A stretch of 63,384 nt of DNA, taken from an uncultured Collinsella sp. Lineage in GTDB: Bacteria > Actinomycetota > Coriobacteriia > Coriobacteriales > Coriobacteriaceae. Below, one piece after another: positions 8,542 through 16,455 of the stretch (position 1 is the stretch's first letter; every line of letters starts with the position of its first letter). The notes beneath the pieces were generated by a model that worked only from the letters and a program-made list of their open reading frames with translations, searched no databases and had not been told where the DNA came from. The position numbers and the translations under genes are program-made. The stretch covers positions 1 to 63,384 of the forward strand of contig CAUGTZ010000016.1 of NCBI GenBank assembly GCA_959602645.1, read 5' to 3'.

Positions 8542-8961
8542 ATGAATAAGATATTGCTAGCGAGTCATGGTTATCTCGCCCAAGGCATGAAAAGCTCTCT
8601 GGAGATTCTGATGGGCACCAACGACCGAATCGAGTGCCTGTGCGCCTATGTCGATGACGATTCAAGGGACGTCGCGGCGTTGATTGATGCATGGATGGAG
8701 ACGAGGGACCCTGCCGACTCTTGGTTTGTCGTGACTGACATCTTTGGCGGCTCTGTAAACAACGAATTCATTCAGAGGCAGACCGACGGATCGTTTACGT
8801 TAATCGCTGGAATGAACTTGCCGCTGCTGGTGGAAATGGTTACACAGCTGGACTCCCTGGATGCGGACAAGGCCAAAGCCGCGGTCGAGGGATCGCGTTC
8901 GTTTATTCAGCTTTGCGAGGCGGCGGACATGCTTGCCGGCGCCGAGGAAGAAGAGTTCTAG
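8542..8961 (+). CDS. PTS mannose/fructose-family EIIA
   Basis: This cytoplasmic phosphocarrier takes phosphate from HPr and passes it to EIIB. The 139-residue product has the EIIA-Man fold. The phosphorylated histidine is His9 in LLASHGYLAQGM, and the conserved TDIFGGSVNNEF segment is present around residue 70. It is encoded apart from EIIB, whereas in some species the two are fused. GGAGAAC precedes the ATG. It is the first gene of the PTS cluster. Confidence 0.95.
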   Translation: MNKILLASHGYLAQGMKSSLEILMGTNDRIECLCAYVDDDSRDVAALIDAWMETRDPADSWFVVTDIFGGSVNNEFIQRQTDGSFTLIAGMNLPLLVEMVTQLDSLDADKAKAAVEGSRSFIQLCEAADMLAGAEEEEF

Positions 8962-9032
8962 TTAGTTCTGGTTCGAGCCCTAGCTAGGGGCCACACCTGT
9001 CATTCCCTTTATCACGTGCGGAGATGATAACG

Positions 9033-9506
9033 ATGATTAAGCTTACGAGAGTTGATTACCGACTGATTCACGGCCAAGTTGCCATGTCCTGGACTCACGC
9101 TTTGGATGTAGATTGCATCTTGCTTGCCAGCGATGCTGTGGCAAAAGACGACATGAGGAAGGCGGCCTTGAGGCTCGCCCGCCCCAACGGCGTTAAACTC
9201 GTCATCAAGGATGTTGACGCTGCTATCGAGGCGCTCAACAGCGGCGTTACCGACAAGTATTCGCTGTTTATCATCACTGAGACGATTGAAGATGTCTATC
9301 GTCTCGCTAAGGGTTGCAAAGACATCAAAGAGATCAATCTGGGCGGAACCCGAAAGACCCCTGAGACCACGCTTCATCCGACCCCTGCGATCTTTGCGAC
9401 CGAGAAAGATGCCGAGCATATCCAAGAGCTCCTGGGCGATGGCGTGGCCATCGAAATCCGTCAGGTTCCCAATGACGCTAAGGTGTTTGCCAAGGACGTT
9501 TTCTAG
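9033..9506 (+). CDS. PTS mannose/fructose/sorbose-family EIIB
   Basis: The 157-residue product transfers phosphate to the incoming sugar. The phospho-acceptor is His13 in the hallmark VDYRLIHGQVAMSW. The family core DDMRKAALRLARPNGVKL and the C-terminal NLGGTRKTPET region are present. I chose the ATG at 9033 because GCGGAG is 9 bases upstream. The ATG at 9024 abuts that ribosome binding site. A strong intrinsic terminator follows the gene, separating it from the SIS and EIICD genes. Confidence 0.95.
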   Translation: MIKLTRVDYRLIHGQVAMSWTHALDVDCILLASDAVAKDDMRKAALRLARPNGVKLVIKDVDAAIEALNSGVTDKYSLFIITETIEDVYRLAKGCKDIKEINLGGTRKTPETTLHPTPAIFATEKDAEHIQELLGDGVAIEIRQVPNDAKVFAKDVF

Positions 9507-9557
9507 CCGGAAACACGTTGATGCTCGGCATTTATTGAACCAATGCTCTATGCCTAT

Positions 9558-9590
9558 GCCCGTCGATCATTTGATCGGCGGGCTTTTTAT
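9558..9590 (+). terminator. Intrinsic terminator inside the PTS cluster
   Basis: GCCCGTCGATCA and TGATCGGCGGGC form a 12-bp stem with a 2-base loop, followed by TTTTTAT. It should end or attenuate transcription from the EIIA-EIIB segment. Confidence 0.85.
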
Positions 9591-9622
9591 TAAAGAAAAA
9601 TCAAAAAAATCTGAAATAGTTC

Positions 9623-9650
9623 TTGCATAGTTAGTTATATAAAGTATTAT
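9623..9650 (+). promoter_or_regulatory. Promoter for the SIS-EIIC-EIID segment
   Basis: TTGCAT at 9623-9628 and TATTAT at 9645-9650 are spaced by 16 bases in a markedly AT-rich stretch just after the terminator. The SIS gene starts about 45 bases downstream of the expected start site. Confidence 0.55.
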
Positions 9651-9700
9651 AACGTCATGGGATGAATGAAGGGTTCATCCAAGTGAGTTAGGAGTAAGGG

Positions 9701-10735
9701 ATGTTCAATTTCGATGAGCCTCGTTACGAGAAGGTTGTGAGCGATGCCCTCGCTCTCCGTCCTCAGATTGAGGCTGCCGTGGACAAGGTCTGCGAGCAGG
9801 GTTATTCCAACATCTTCTTCATCGGCTGCGGCGGCACCTGGGCCCACACGCTCCCGATGAAGTATTGGGTCGAGACCACCACGGCCGACGTCGACGTCCA
9901 CTGCGAGATCGCCGCTGAGTTCCTCGCATGCCCGCCCAAGACCTTCAACAAGGACTCGGTCTGCGTCTTCTCCACCCGTACCGGCACCACCCCCGAGATC
10001 ATTGAGGCTGCCAAGTTCTGCCAGGAGCAGGGCGCCCGCACGCTGATGTATGTCTCCAACGACAACACCCCGGCCACCGAGTACGCCGATTACAAGTTCT
10101 TCAGCTTCGCCGAGGACGACGTTCTGTGCGAGGCCATCTACACCTACCAGATCACGCTGGTCGCCCGCTTCCTCAAGAACGCCGGCGCCTTCCCCAAGTA
10201 CGACACCTTCATGGAAGAGTTCGGCAACATCGCTCCGTACCTCATCAAGGCCAAGGACGCTCAGGACGAGCGCTGCGCCGCCATGGCCGAGGACTTCAAG
10301 GACACCGATTACCACATGGTGATTGGCTCCGGCATGCTCTGGGGTGAAGCCTACGACTACGCCATGTGCATCCTCGAGGAGATGCAGTGGATCAAGACCA
10401 AGTCCATCCACGCCGCCGAGTTCTTCCACGGCACCATCGAGCTGTGCGAGGAGGGCACGAGCCTCATCATGCTCTACGGCGAGGACGACACCCGTAAGCT
10501 CATGGACCGCGTGGACAACTTCACTCACATGCTCGCCGACGAGAAGGGCGTCAACGTCCGCGTGAACAAGTTTGACACCGCCGAGGTCGAGCTGCCGTTC
10601 AGCGACCCCGAGTTCCGCAAGATCGTCTCCCCGATGGTCACCTACACCATCACCGAGCGTCTGAGCTGCCATCTCGAGCACGTCCGTAACCACCCGCTCA
10701 CCACGCGTCGTTACTATCACCAGATGAACTACTAA
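9701..10735 (+). CDS. SIS-domain sugar-phosphate enzyme, fructosamine-6-phosphate deglycase-like
   Basis: The 344-residue product contains two SIS (sugar isomerase) domains. The first has IFFIGCGGTWAHTLPMKYWV and the phosphate-binding STRTGTTPEI. The second has MVIGSGMLWGEAYDYAMC, and AAEFFHGTIEL supplies the usual catalytic Glu/His region. It most resembles FrlB/GfrF-type deglycases that split fructoselysine-6-phosphate or related Amadori products into glucose-6-phosphate and the amine. Its place between the EIIB and EIIC genes of a mannose-family PTS matches known Amadori-compound operons. The exact amine is not readable from sequence. Codon use is strongly biased (mostly C/G-ending), suggesting high expression. 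Confidence 0.85.
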   Translation: MFNFDEPRYEKVVSDALALRPQIEAAVDKVCEQGYSNIFFIGCGGTWAHTLPMKYWVETTTADVDVHCEIAAEFLACPPKTFNKDSVCVFSTRTGTTPEIIEAAKFCQEQGARTLMYVSNDNTPATEYADYKFFSFAEDDVLCEAIYTYQITLVARFLKNAGAFPKYDTFMEEFGNIAPYLIKAKDAQDERCAAMAEDFKDTDYHMVIGSGMLWGEAYDYAMCILEEMQWIKTKSIHAAEFFHGTIELCEEGTSLIMLYGEDDTRKLMDRVDNFTHMLADEKGVNVRVNKFDTAEVELPFSDPEFRKIVSPMVTYTITERLSCHLEHVRNHPLTTRRYYHQMNY

Positions 10736-10816
10736 TCCTCTCAAATTGCTGCGGTTGTCTGCAGGCGAGCTGCGCAGAATGCCTCGCCTGCAGACCTATT
10801 TCTGGGGTTGATCGAA

Positions 10817-11590
10817 ATGGTTGTCCAGTATCTTCTAGTTGCACTGGTCGCATTAATTGCGTCCATGGACGAGCAATTATTTGGCATTACGATGCTTGGT
10901 CGTCCGCTGTTTACGAGCCTGTTTGTCGGCTTGATCCTTGGCGATGTCCAGCAGGGCGTTATCGTCGGCGCTGCTTTGGAGTCCATGTTCATGGGCGCCA
11001 TCATGGTCGGCGCGGCGGTTCCTCCCGAGGTCTATGCCTCCGGCGTGCTTGGCTGCGCGTTTGCCGTCATTACGGGTACGGGCACGGCAACTGCCGTCGC
11101 GCTCGCCCTTCCCGTCTCCGTCTTCCTTCAGGTGTGGCGCAACTTCTGCTACGCCGTTCCGGGTGCCTTTGCCTGCAAGAAGATTGAGACCGCTCTGGCA
11201 AATCGCGATCTTGCCAAGGCGAATCTGTACCATCTGACCATCGTGCCGCTGTCGATTGGCATTCCGTCTGCACTGCTGGTGTTTGGCTCGCTGTTCTTTG
11301 GTGCCGACCTCATCAACAATGCGCTCAACGCGATTCCGCAGTTTGTGATGGACGGCCTCAACGTTGCATCCGGCGTCATGGTCTGCATCGGCTTCGCACT
11401 TCTTATCAGGACCATGGGCGATAACAAGCTTCTTCCCTGGCTGTTCCTGGGATTCATTATGGTCATCTACCTCAAGATGGACGTTATCGGCGTCGCCGCA
11501 GCTGCCATTTGCGTCGCGCTGCTCCTGGCCTTCCGCGAGGGCTCGTCCGGTCCGCAGGCGGTTGCTGCAGATGAAGAGGAGGACTTCTAA
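10817..11590 (+). CDS. PTS mannose/sorbose-family EIIC permease subunit
   Basis: The 257-residue polytopic membrane protein forms the sugar channel together with EIID. It carries the family segments LLVALVALIASMDEQLFG, GLILGDVQQGVIVGAALE and GAAVPPEVYASGVLG. A TTG at 10808 opens the frame, but the ATG at 10817 sits 9 bases after CTGGGG and is the better start. The stop overlaps the EIID start in TAATG. Confidence 0.93.
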   Translation: MVVQYLLVALVALIASMDEQLFGITMLGRPLFTSLFVGLILGDVQQGVIVGAALESMFMGAIMVGAAVPPEVYASGVLGCAFAVITGTGTATAVALALPVSVFLQVWRNFCYAVPGAFACKKIETALANRDLAKANLYHLTIVPLSIGIPSALLVFGSLFFGADLINNALNAIPQFVMDGLNVASGVMVCIGFALLIRTMGDNKLLPWLFLGFIMVIYLKMDVIGVAAAAICVALLLAFREGSSGPQAVAADEEEDF

Positions 11591-12438
11591 TGGCTACCCA
11601 GAACACCGACCTCAAGGAGGCCAAGAAGGACGCGATTATGAGCCCCGATATGTATCGGAGCATGTTCCTTCGCCAGTTTACGAGCCAGTGCTCGCAGTCG
11701 TACGACAAGATGATGGCAATGGGCTTCATGTACACCATTCAGAAGCCCCTGCGAAAGATCTATCCTAACGACGACGATTACTATGCGGCGCTCGATCGCC
11801 ATACCGAGTTCTTTAACATCACGCCTCATGTGCTTCCGTTTGTAGCCGGCCTAACGGTTTCGATGGAAGAGCAGGCGGCTGCCGATAAGAACTTCGACAC
11901 GTCCTCGATTAACGCCATGAAGGTCGGCCTCATGGGACCGCTTTCCGGCATCGGCGATTCGTTCTACTGGGGTACGTTCCGCGTGGTCGCCGCCGGCATT
12001 GGTATTGGCATCGCGTCGACGGGCAACCCGCTCGGCCCCATCGTGTATGCGCTCATCTACTCGGTGATTAACTTTGCAACGCGTATCGTCGCCGCCCATC
12101 TGGGATACGACCTGGGAACCAAGTTCCTGCAGCAGTCCGAAGAGAACAACCTTATGTCTCGCATGACGCATGCTGCCGGTGTCCTCGGAATGACCGTTAT
12201 CGGCGCCATGATTGCGGCACAGGTCTCACTGTCCACTGCTTTGACCTTTAACGTGGGTGGTTCGGAGATTGTCCTGCAGGATCTGTTCGATTCGATCTTC
12301 CCCGGTCTGCTGCCCCTGCTGGCAACGTTCGCTTGCGTTGCCCTGTACAAAAAGGGCGTCAAGACCATTTGGATTATTATTGGTATCTTCGCAATCTGCA
12401 TCATCGGAACGGGCTTGGGAGTGTTCGCGGCGGCGTAA
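11590..12438 (+). CDS. PTS mannose/sorbose-family EIID permease subunit
   Basis: The 282-residue protein completes the membrane complex. It has the EIID signature GFMYTIQKPLRKIYPN and the conserved glycine-rich segment VGLMGPLSGIGDSFYWGTF, then several C-terminal membrane segments (LLPLLATFACVALYKKGVK, TIWIIIGIFAICIIGTGLG). Translation is coupled to EIIC through TAATG. A terminator follows, ending the operon. Confidence 0.95.
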   Translation: MATQNTDLKEAKKDAIMSPDMYRSMFLRQFTSQCSQSYDKMMAMGFMYTIQKPLRKIYPNDDDYYAALDRHTEFFNITPHVLPFVAGLTVSMEEQAAADKNFDTSSINAMKVGLMGPLSGIGDSFYWGTFRVVAAGIGIGIASTGNPLGPIVYALIYSVINFATRIVAAHLGYDLGTKFLQQSEENNLMSRMTHAAGVLGMTVIGAMIAAQVSLSTALTFNVGGSEIVLQDLFDSIFPGLLPLLATFACVALYKKGVKTIWIIIGIFAICIIGTGLGVFAAA

Positions 12439-12483
12439 TGTTGACTGCTATGCTCGCGCGCTCGATAACTAACTGACCGTTTG

Positions 12484-12520
12484 AAAACGGGGCTCGGCGT
12501 AAGGCCGGCCCCGTTTTTTA
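12484..12520 (+). terminator. Terminator of the PTS operon
   Basis: AAAACGGGGC and GCCCCGTTTT pair around a GC-rich inner loop and run into TTTTTTA. Confidence 0.88.
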
Positions 12521-12578
12521 TTTGAGGGATTTTCCGACCGTCCAAAATCCACGCTCATCCGCCGCCCGCACATCTCTC

Positions 12579-12805
12579 ATCTCTCATTCATCACGAATAC
12601 GAGAGATAACAGAAAGACGAGAGATAAATATGAGAGATAACAATGCTGCAAAGAGACAGGCAACCATGGTATTATCTCAATACCGATTGTTCTACCAGCA
12701 AAAACATGCTTATATGAAACAGATGGCAGACATCTTATCTTTTATCTCTCACTCATCTCTAATATGAGAGATAACAGAAAGATGAGAGATAATTACGAGA
12801 GATAA
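12579..12805 (+). repeat. Two 62-bp direct repeats, each with three GAGAGATAA sites
   Basis: Block A (12579-12640) and block B (12744-12805) are near-identical and offset by exactly 165 bp. GAGAGATAA occurs at 12601, 12619 and 12632 in block A and at 12766, 12784 and 12797 in block B, with the same 18- and 13-bp steps. A partial opposite-orientation copy (ATCTCTCA) opens each block. A promoter-like pair (TTGTTC at 12687, TTATAT at 12710) lies between them. This looks like an iterated operator for the downstream AlbA_2 regulator. Confidence 0.8.
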
Positions 12806-12867
12806 CTGAGAGACGCAGGAAATCTATTCGCGGCATTCTTCGCAGAACCGAGCGAAAGGACGTGCAG

Positions 12868-14334
12868 ATGAACGAAAACGAACTGACCGGTCTGCTCGAG
12901 TCTTTAAGGCGCATGGGCTCGGACGATCTTAACGTCGAGGTCAAGGAGAGCGCCACGACGCTTTCCCGCGACGTATGGGAAACGGTCAGCGCTTTCGCAA
13001 ACACCGCCGGCGGCATCATCGTACTCGGAGTGAGCGAGCGCGCGGGTTTTGTCCCAGTTGCAAACTTTGAGACCGAGAAGGTGCTCAACCAATTCGTGGC
13101 GGGCATGGGCGATGCTGGCGGTCGCGGAAAGCTGGCCAATCCGCCCAAATACACCATTGAGCGCGTGGGGCTTCGGGGTACCGTGGTTCTGGTCATCACG
13201 ATTGAGGAACTCGACCCGTCGAGCAAGCCTTGCTATGTCATAGAGCGGGGCGCCCAGGGCGGCAGCTACAAGCGCGTCGATGACAAAGACGTGCCCCTTT
13301 CGTCGACCGAGGTTTTGGCACTGTCGTCATACGAACGGACGAGTCCTAGCGATCGCGATGCGGTGCCCGGCACGAGTGTGGGCGATCTCGACGAGTCGCT
13401 GGTCGACCGCACGATAGAACGCGCCTATTCGTTGACGCCTCGAGCGATGCGTGGTGCGACGGACAAGAAGACAAAGATGGAGCGCCTGAATCTCCTCGAC
13501 TTCCAGGGCAATGTTACCAAGGCCGGCCTCCTTGCCGCGGGCGTTTACCCTCAGCAGTTCTATCCCAAGCTCTTCATTGATGTGGCTGTCCATGCGGGAA
13601 CTCAAAAGGGCGCTGCGGGACCGCTAAGATTTATGGACCGCACAGTCTGCGAGGGCACCCTGGGCGAGATGATCTCGGATGCTGTCGCGGCCGTCGCCAA
13701 GAATTTGCGGCGAACCTCGACCGTCCAAGGCGTCTCGCGTGTCGACTCGCTGGAGATTCCCGAGGAGGTTCTGCGCGAGGCAATCGCCAACGCCGTAATC
13801 CATCGAGAATACGGGGATCGGTTCTGTGGACAATCGATTGCCGTCGACGTCTTTGACGATCGTGTCGAGGTGACGAATCCTGGCGGCCTTTACGGGGGAA
13901 AGGCTCGCGAGAACTTGTTTGACGGCAGCTCCCGATGCCGTAACGCGACGCTCGTGAAACTCATGTCGATTGTCCCGCTGCCGGATGGCGCAGGTTCGCC
14001 GGCTGAGGGCAATGGCTCGGGCATCCCGATGATGATCGATGCCATGCGCGCGCATGGTCTGGCCGAGCCCCTGTTCTGCCCGGGGTTCGATCGGTTCAAG
14101 GTCGTACTTTACCGTTCAAAGATCGAGCCGGTCGATCATGGCGGGGGCTTAATTGTGACGGCACTCAAACACTATGGCGAGCTGGGGACGCGTGAGCTGG
14201 CAGAACGCACGGGACTCACGGTTTCCCAGGTTAGGGCACGCGTCAATGCGCTCATTGAGCAGGGTGAGCTTGAGCCGACGGCGCCGTCGACAAGTCGCAA
14301 CCGCAAGTATCGACTGTCAGAGCGCGTGGAATAA
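12868..14334 (+). CDS. AlbA_2-domain putative transcriptional regulator with ATPase-fold and winged-helix domains
   Basis: The 488-residue protein has an N-terminal Schlafen AlbA_2 (divergent AAA-4) domain, with the family signature VEVKESATTL and FANTAGGIIVLGVSE. A central HATPase_c_4-like region follows (EIPEEVLREAIANAVIHREY, then VDVFDDRVEVTNPGGLYGG), and the C-terminus is a winged helix (GTRELAERTGLTVSQVRARV). Such proteins are commonly annotated as ATP-binding transcriptional regulators, but their ligands are mostly unknown. The ATG at 12868 is 7 bases from AAAGGA; an in-frame GTG at 12862 is too close. It stands alone behind the duplicated GAGAGATAA blocks, which are probably its own binding sites. 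Confidence 0.85.
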   Translation: MNENELTGLLESLRRMGSDDLNVEVKESATTLSRDVWETVSAFANTAGGIIVLGVSERAGFVPVANFETEKVLNQFVAGMGDAGGRGKLANPPKYTIERVGLRGTVVLVITIEELDPSSKPCYVIERGAQGGSYKRVDDKDVPLSSTEVLALSSYERTSPSDRDAVPGTSVGDLDESLVDRTIERAYSLTPRAMRGATDKKTKMERLNLLDFQGNVTKAGLLAAGVYPQQFYPKLFIDVAVHAGTQKGAAGPLRFMDRTVCEGTLGEMISDAVAAVAKNLRRTSTVQGVSRVDSLEIPEEVLREAIANAVIHREYGDRFCGQSIAVDVFDDRVEVTNPGGLYGGKARENLFDGSSRCRNATLVKLMSIVPLPDGAGSPAEGNGSGIPMMIDAMRAHGLAEPLFCPGFDRFKVVLYRSKIEPVDHGGGLIVTALKHYGELGTRELAERTGLTVSQVRARVNALIEQGELEPTAPSTSRNRKYRLSERVE

Positions 14335-14434
14335 ATGCGTTAGTGGACGAGGCGACCCAATAATCGACCCTCGATTGGCGCCCACTAAGGTAAAGCGGTT
14401 GTTGCCCAGTCGACGGTGATGCTAAAGACTCGGC

Positions 14435-14926
14435 TTACGCCGGCATGGCCCCGAACCCGTCCATCAAGAACAGCCTAAGAACCAGCTTGATGACATATCC
14501 CGGTTTGACTTCTGCCGCGTCAAAGACGTGGCGCTCGGCGAGCTCGCTGCAGTATGCATAGATGTCGCGGATAAGGTCCGCGCCCGAAAGCGTAAACATG
14601 TAGCCTGCGTCCGAAAGCGCATTGGGTGCGGCGGGCAACTTGGCCATGTGGCAGAACGTTTGCAGGTCGGGCGCCATAACATTCTGGTAGTCGAGGTGGC
14701 CGCTGGCATCCTGTGCGGCAAGTTCCAATTGGCGCACAAAATTCAGCGCCGCCGCTAACACAAAGCTCGGCGTAGGCGCATTGACGTCCTGAGTGGTCGC
14801 CACGAGCCTGCCCGCCGCCTGCGTGACAAGCCAAGCGACCTCGCGCTGGCAACGCACGGCCTTGCGCGTAACCGGCTTGATGGACGAAGAAGAAACGCTT
14901 CCCTTAGGCGGATTCGAAGCAGCCAT
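14435..14926 (-). CDS. Conserved hypothetical protein, all-helical
   Basis: I do not recognise this 163-residue protein. It is predicted soluble and helical, with a short Ser/Pro-rich N-terminus and segments such as REVAWLVTQAAGRLVATTQD and SGADLIRDIYAYCSELAERH. No catalytic or metal-binding motif is visible. The ATG follows GGGAGGG by 5 bases, a strong ribosome binding site, so it is likely expressed. It converges on the AlbA_2 gene. An imperfect hairpin (TTAGTGG and CCACTAA near 14340-14388) lies between them. Confidence 0.7.
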   Translation of the reverse strand: MAASNPPKGSVSSSSIKPVTRKAVRCQREVAWLVTQAAGRLVATTQDVNAPTPSFVLAAALNFVRQLELAAQDASGHLDYQNVMAPDLQTFCHMAKLPAAPNALSDAGYMFTLSGADLIRDIYAYCSELAERHVFDAAEVKPGYVIKLVLRLFLMDGFGAMPA

Positions 14927-15050
14927 AAGACCCTCCCATGAACAATTCGGCCCAACAAGCCGGATGAAACACGTGCTACATCAGTATACAGGGGAGTGGG
15001 ATGGAAAAACGGAGTCGACAGCGTGAGCTGCCGGCTCCGGATTGCTTGCC

Positions 15051-16313
15051 TTAGAGGCTGTACACTTCGACCATAGCTTCGCCAATGCGATGGGGCACGC
15101 CGGTGACGAGTGCGTTGCCCATGCAGAAGGCTCGATGGCCGTCAGTCATGCCCGTATCGGTCCAGCCTTTCGGGAATCCCTGAAGCTGATCGAGCTCGTC
15201 GGGAACAAGACGGCGGAAACGGCCATCGGGACATTCGATGACGTGCTTGAAGCGGCTCGCTCCCGTGCCGCCTTCTCCTGTGAGGATGGTGCGGCTCGGC
15301 TTATCGGTGGCATCCGGGAAGCTCATGGCTCCCTCGGAATACGTGTACGTAAAGCCTGTCTTTTTGTTAGTGCGCTCTTCGCGCTTGCTGCCCTTAAGGT
15401 AGCGCCAGTCGGGAAGCTTTTCGTCGGAGATGTAGAACTGCTCCGGGACATCAGCCTCGTCGACAAGCACGTCGCCAAGCACGTGGCGCTCACCGTGATA
15501 GTCCTCGGCAAAGTCGCAGGTCATAACATGACAGCCCTGCATGACGCCAGCATTCTTGAATTGAGAGGTCTTTTGGCCGACGCCAAAACGAGTTGAGTTC
15601 TCGTAGGGGTCGGGTAAAACGTCGAGCTCGGACATCTCGTCGGGATAGATGGCGGGGAAGGCTTTAGCCATGACGCCGTTGTGCATGCGATCAACGAGAC
15701 CAACCTTGCCAGCGCCCTTTTCGCAGAAGATATAAACACGCTTGCGACGCTGGGGGAAACCGTATTCGGCAGAGTTGACCACGCGCCATTCGACCGTGTA
15801 GTCGAGGTCGGCAAGACAGCTTAGGATGATGGCGAAGTCGCGACCACGTTGAGACGCGGGCGACTTGAGCAGGCGGTCGACGTTCTCAAAGAGACCGAAC
15901 TTGGGCTTCTTCATCTCGAGGAAGTGATAGATATCCCACCAAAGGACACCCTTCTTGCCCTCGATGCCATGTGCCTGATTGAGCGGGCGTGCAACAGAGT
16001 AGTCTTGGCAAGGGAAGCCGCCGACGACCATGTCAACGTCGGGGATTTCAATCTCGCTGGTTTCAGCCTGCTCCAAGACTTTATTGATATCTTCGTTGAC
16101 AACGGAATCATCGCCGAAGCGATCCGTGTAGCAACGGGCGGCGAACTGACGCGCCTTGGTTCCGGGCGGTTCCCACTGGTTGGCCCAAATAGTGCGGAAG
16201 GGGCCGGCTGGTTTCATATAAAACTCGGGATGTCGAGGGTCAGCATAGCCTTCGAGACCCAAACGAAATCCACCGACGCCCGCAAAAAGCTCGGCAATAT
16301 TAATCTCAGACAC
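15051..16313 (-). CDS. DNA (cytosine-5)-methyltransferase
   Basis: The 420-residue enzyme methylates cytosine within the target of the divergently encoded endonuclease. The ordered C5-methylase motifs are clear: motif I IAELFAGVGGFRLGL at the very start, motif IV VVGGFPCQDYSVA with the catalytic Cys, motif VI GLFENVDRLL, motif VIII YGFPQRRKRVYIF, and motifs IX-X ending LDQLQGFPKGW and GNALVTGVP. The start is GTG at 16313, 5 bases after GGAGA. The longer frame to 16382 lacks any ribosome binding site. There is no N-terminal helix-turn-helix extension. Base composition is lower in GC than the surrounding core genes, suggesting transfer. Confidence 0.95.
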   Translation of the reverse strand: MSEINIAELFAGVGGFRLGLEGYADPRHPEFYMKPAGPFRTIWANQWEPPGTKARQFAARCYTDRFGDDSVVNEDINKVLEQAETSEIEIPDVDMVVGGFPCQDYSVARPLNQAHGIEGKKGVLWWDIYHFLEMKKPKFGLFENVDRLLKSPASQRGRDFAIILSCLADLDYTVEWRVVNSAEYGFPQRRKRVYIFCEKGAGKVGLVDRMHNGVMAKAFPAIYPDEMSELDVLPDPYENSTRFGVGQKTSQFKNAGVMQGCHVMTCDFAEDYHGERHVLGDVLVDEADVPEQFYISDEKLPDWRYLKGSKREERTNKKTGFTYTYSEGAMSFPDATDKPSRTILTGEGGTGASRFKHVIECPDGRFRRLVPDELDQLQGFPKGWTDTGMTDGHRAFCMGNALVTGVPHRIGEAMVEVYSL

Positions 16314-16455
16314 GTTTCTCCAATCGCTGCTGTGTCCGTTTATGGTGCTCACAACAATAGCCGATCGAGGGGACAAGATCAAGACCTCAATTTTCTGGGC
16401 GTTAGTAGTTGCTCTGAACTACTATGGGGCTAGTTGCGAGTTTCGGAGGTATCCC
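16314..16455. promoter_or_regulatory. Divergent promoter region of the restriction-modification pair
   Basis: The 142-bp gap holds two GATC sites at 16363 and 16377 and a perfect inverted repeat, TAGTAGTT (16403-16410) and AACTACTA (16417-16424), with a 6-base spacer before the endonuclease start. No controller-protein gene is nearby, so control by target methylation or by the palindrome is a reasonable inference. Confidence 0.5.

Noticed and set aside
12579..12805. CRISPR array reading of the GAGAGATAA repeats
   Set aside because: Repeat units are only 9 bases with 4-9-base spacers, arranged as two duplicated blocks, and there are no cas genes.
16342..16455. N-terminal extension of the endonuclease from the ATG at 16342
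   Set aside because: It lacks a ribosome binding site, whereas GGAGGT precedes the GTG at 16456, and the extension would translate the divergent promoter.
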